Assembly: GCA_001910725.1 (NCBI GenBank)
Contig: MJGA01000100.1
Coordinates: 1 to 33,326 of the forward strand
Direction of reading: 5' to 3'
Source: Phanerodontia chrysosporium
Taxonomy: Eukaryota; Basidiomycota; Agaricomycetes; Polyporales; Phanerochaetaceae
Length of the DNA stretch: 33,326 bases
This document shows, in pieces, positions 32,401-33,326 of the stretch (positions are counted from its first letter, which is position 1; every line of letters begins with the position of its first letter). Both the position numbers and the translations under genes were made by a program. The notes under the pieces were generated by a model. It was not told the origin of the DNA. It worked only from the letters and a program-made list of their open reading frames with translations, and made no database searches.

Positions 32401-33269
32401 AAGGTTAGTCCGCTCAGCTCAGGTGGTACATCTCCAAGCCACAAACCGTTCGCTGACGACATCACCGGGATCGCACCAGACTCTAAGGATCGTCTACACC
32501 GATGACAAATCGTGGCGTGTCCATCTCGGATGCCTTCTTCACATAACACACCTCGACCAGAAAACGTTACTATTGCTTCCCTGTCACGTAGCAGAGACAA
32601 GTACGCCTCGTCTAATGAGACAGACGAACTTTCTGCACGCCACACTATACAAGCACACACTGCACAAACAACCTCCGCGAGAGCTCCTGACGACACACGA
32701 GAACACCATTCTCGAACGTAGCCCGCCATCTGCAGCGCGCTGCGAGGCTGTGGTGGAAAGCACGATATTTCTTCTCGTTCTTGTGTACGAACGATGGGCA
32801 CAGGCCTAACAAAACTGTACAAAATTGTCGCGCATCGGATCCCGCACTGATGCTCCCATACAGCACGTTCAATATCCGCGACAGAGTTCCCATCACGATA
32901 CCTGATACCATGAGCCGCACAGAGCTTCCGCAATTGCGCGAACCGGGGTATCGTTACTGCAACTCTCGCAGGTAACATGTACACTACCACGTCAGTCCGA
33001 CCTTGGACATAGTTCAAATCACGGATAATCCCCTCATATTCAAGAAATTGTGTTGCGTGCAAATCAGAGATGAACCCGTACAACGGTACCAGCGAGTACA
33101 ACGCCCCCACTGCAATGCGCCCAGTATGACGTACAGCTCGACCGAACAGGTAGCTGTTCATTCCGTGGTGGCCTGCAGGGACCATGCACGCCCTCCACGC
33201 ATAATAAAGACCAAGACCCATGCCGGTAGTACCGACGAAAACAAGACCTGTTAGAAGACCGGGGTGCAT
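26424..33269 (-). CDS. Helitron RepHel transposase with C-terminal USP-like peptidase, 2281 aa
   Basis: This is a single intronless frame of 6846 nt with no internal stop, so it is probably intact. Order: hydrophobic N-terminus (residues 4-25 and 51-67); SAP-like segment (about 105-142, LRKLCAAHGI); zinc-knuckle Cys pairs (202/205 and 255/258) followed by GLWLGDVPPELSGLTFVEK, the block typical of basidiomycete Helitrons; HUH Rep motif HLH at 746-748; catalytic tyrosine pair Y930 and Y934 in AYVTDYITK; acidic linker; PIF1-type helicase with Walker A GMGGTGKS (1469-1476), DE of motif II at 1546-1547, AGDFGQLPPPG, and the late motif with VYTCLSRST near 1905; Lys/Arg-rich nuclear signal near 2015-2035. 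The last 230 residues resemble a ubiquitin-specific protease: LGSCSMDCVLTLLW with Cys2068, HYILRYVDPTAVSWIYDG with His2229 and Asp2245, and a closing VVFYYNL. The protein nicks, unwinds and transfers single-stranded element DNA in the nucleus. Confidence 0.93.
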   Translation of the reverse strand: MHPGLLTGLVFVGTTGMGLGLYYAWRACMVPAGHHGMNSYLFGRAVRHTGRIAVGALYSLVPLYGFISDLHATQFLEYEGIIRDLNYVQGRTDVVVYMLPARVAVTIPRFAQLRKLCAAHGIRYRDGNSVADIERAVWEHQCGIRCATILYSFVRPVPIVRTQEREEISCFPPQPRSALQMAGYVREWCSRVSSGALAEVVCAVCACIVWRAESSSVSLDEAYLSLLRDREAIVTFSGRGVLCEEGIRDGHATICHRCRRSLESGAIPVMSSANGLWLGDVPPELSGLTFVEKILVARYRHNVCVVAVGMGQRKMRANAVVFSQPVAKFQAKLPPRRTELEECLAVVLMGCGDFTQLDAEERDAAHAALLKRVPLLVRKSKVLSALRWLRRYHSDYGNVEISYANLAEYVDNAIPVEVVYDTSDGATGQHSLAVYEASDDERGVEEGDCPLAVHGVVADQLADLPKTLKVAIALRHVRTGGKVLAYGHAPEAESIFHNPRLYPGMFPWLFPYGLGGFDNDRMLRPVPRMSHVKTLLAYHDRRFQVDEYFVFLVFNQDQIKRSSRAGWVLTEKRNFSRIVDKILSVNMDALDALIERGQSDGYVRPQTDDERSCFELIQFVDHVAGHVPASTTRKKYQRSEIRSLIIDKGVPIFFITFAPADIKNVICLNFCGMSIDLDTYCGALPPERDRVRAIAANPAGCARFFNFVVTTFIDVILRAGRDDEGLFGKTSSYYGTVESQGRLTLHLHLLLWIEGAYSPQDIRDRVMDADSGFRDAIIRWLEGCHQGEFNFGSLDEVGSRVRERGMHAEPMTDVTTELPHVPPENLTEEVAMDWYKGMCADVDEIVYLSNRHSQDHRHGCKKSRFSPCKARFPRTVVWDTTVEPDTGAIRMKKREEWINTFSNVLSYVLRCNSDVTCLLSGTQVRAIVAYVTDYITKMSLKTHAVFEVARNVLTSGDTVQSGASDDKYLAARRVIVKIVNALISRSEVGGPMVCSHLLGYPDHYTGEIFKVFFWYSYVAHVIRSWADACDRTEYLDDVCHPSQHDREYVRLDHSEHGIVGHSKLNDYIHRPVSMDMWNLCDYLQCTDVRKLSASQRRRLKGSCGQRKDPAGWLGDEDDDLDVEVEVDGEYEEASLLEGEDLNEDGRGGRARTPFYPLAEGHPCSKTHGVFALRGARRYVLNFVGPALPRKDHGDREEYCRTMLTFFVPWRTGRELKQVSESWADAFDGASLAARHVSLMNNMNVLYECQDERDDYSALRRQQEVDAMRSFAGGMPVEEQTYDTSIEVDEPTDICEYEGPAAFDDDNLIGPLTAAHRAKMEAMRNTMLHMYEDVSGARRCEGREDNLLDGFLHESGLGPDQWKERLHSARDREIERRRSSVSEFAGGVQVDNRSASRVNNTVETVTGSDLRITDTNASDESRRVATQIDVAVSVMNEYALNREQSRAFRIVVDRLADHRVNDPLRMYLGGMGGTGKSQVLKALMTYFERRGELHRFEVLAPTGSAACLVGGSTYHSVLCIGRGEQLSDSKCAKIRERLGRVDLIFIDEVSMLSCMDLFRISSYLCAAFNVPMVPFASKHVIFAGDFGQLPPPGRGQYSLYTASVARANSALSAAGQKNVLGQGLWQLFTTVVILRQNMRQLGTTDMDERYRIALENLRYKSCTRNDVELLCTRVSSAQAGHPHISQARFRHASVITALNAHRDAINEIGSRRFAEESGTSLSTFCSRDRLSRPSTRGSVRAMQRADGNVRQMRRATNIPLPPLQRILWELPPSVTGHLPGKLNLCIGMPVMLKNNEATELCATNGAECEVVGWDSVDGLNGEKYLETLFVRLRGPPREVQLVGLPRNVVPVTANTEKVLCMLPDDGSLVVARQQPQVLPNFAMTDYGSQGRSRENNVVDLRYCRSFQSVYTCLSRSTTYEGTLILRPFDFSKMQGGLPPDLLREFRSLELLDEITKLTYEGSLPCTVRGSTRHEIINAYRKWKGKAYVPEHLHEALRWDLDPDWTTGTTAISGNASGKRQRETALAAQHSKRRRTDPVVAEVSKTNSASAAVSVSEPVGVVGNVMLGSCSMDCVLTLLWISRCRTQLLSCGRHTQSLMLGRVLEEFKAVDRGMITLERARDQLWADWHKVRGAKTADNGTDVVDVVSVLAQGEIQDIGEHAQELQYLQLYRLHRWIDISRLQVRGATILALDVTSVEALDGLPPLKLAPDGHERDERWMLLGIVYIVEQHYILRYVDPTAVSWIYDGSNGACTGQGAYSELDKASASDKEWYPRVVFYYNLT

Positions 33270-33307
33270 ATTCTGTAGCTGTTACACACCGTCAGACACC
33301 AAGACGG

Positions 33308-33314
33308 TATATAA
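33308..33314 (-). promoter_or_regulatory. TATA box of the Helitron RepHel gene
   Basis: TTATATA on the minus strand lies about 40 bp before the ATG at 33269. The spacing supports that ATG over the later in-frame Met37. Confidence 0.5.
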
Positions 33315-33326
33315 CAGTACGATGGA

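Larger units (their letters stand above)
25142..33326 (-). mobile_element. autonomous-type Helitron, partial, termini not located
   Basis: The RepHel gene identifies a Helitron, a rolling-circle DNA transposon. Its 5' end should lie at or beyond the right edge of the window and its 3' end to the left of 26424. The 5' TC and the 3' hairpin plus CTRR that define Helitron ends were not recognised. The left limit is therefore set, as an assumption, to include gene G because of the 40-bp convergent gap. The element could end before gene G or extend much further left over the gene fragments at 17-24 kb. Confidence 0.5.

Noticed and set aside
20165..33326. Possibility of an integrated viral block (reductase, helicase, cyclin together)
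   Set aside because: The reductase and cyclin genes carry fungal introns, the helicase is a Helitron RepHel with HUH and two-tyrosine motifs, and no capsid, polymerase or packaging gene is seen.

Overview
The window looks like nuclear DNA of a filamentous basidiomycete, probably an agaricomycete. Genes are cut by many introns of about 45-60 bp with GTRNGT donors, CTRAY-like branch sites and YAG acceptors. Promoters are short TATA boxes 30-75 bp before the ATG. Several genes belong to families typical of mushroom-forming fungi: F-box/leucine-rich proteins, an F-box protein with a nucleotidyltransferase-like domain, a BTB protein and a Helitron with a fungal-type N-terminus. No tRNA, rRNA, CRISPR array or prokaryotic signal was seen. 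All gene models were built by eye from splice sites and frame continuity. They are self-consistent but untested.

Layout. 1-735 (+): 3' end of a Ser/Thr-rich protein with a GPI-type tail. 1322-10141 (-): an F-box cluster with two complete F-box/LRR-like genes (503 and 412 aa), a third whose 3' end is unresolved, and a 300-aa F-box/nucleotidyltransferase-like gene. A member of an unrecognised gene family (280 aa) sits inside this cluster. 10252-17603 (-): two larger members of that family, one with a single-base frameshift and one of roughly 950 aa with a long disordered middle. Between them lies about 2 kb without a confident gene. 17700-24072: a patchwork holding a family fragment, a broken ribonucleotide reductase small-subunit gene, a short cyclin-box gene, a truncated BTB gene, two copies of a 120-bp promoter-like repeat, and a complete 311-aa family member. 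24672-26383: another family fragment, then a complete 325-aa gene (+) whose last domain resembles the family. 26424-33269 (-): one uninterrupted 2281-codon Helitron RepHel gene with SAP-like, zinc-knuckle, HUH Rep (HLH plus two tyrosines), PIF1-type helicase and C-terminal ubiquitin-specific-protease-like domains. It converges on the 325-aa gene with a 40-bp gap.

The most interesting content is twofold. First, a multicopy, intron-rich family of two-domain proteins of unknown function has at least four full members, one more that shares its last domain, and two or three fragments within about 20 kb. Its C-terminal block reads like a beta-rich, possibly OB-like, module. Second, the Helitron transposase carries a compact USP-like peptidase. 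The closeness of one family-like gene to RepHel, and the gene fragments nearby, suggest that Helitron capture or amplification shaped the right half. The Helitron termini were not found, so this is inference.
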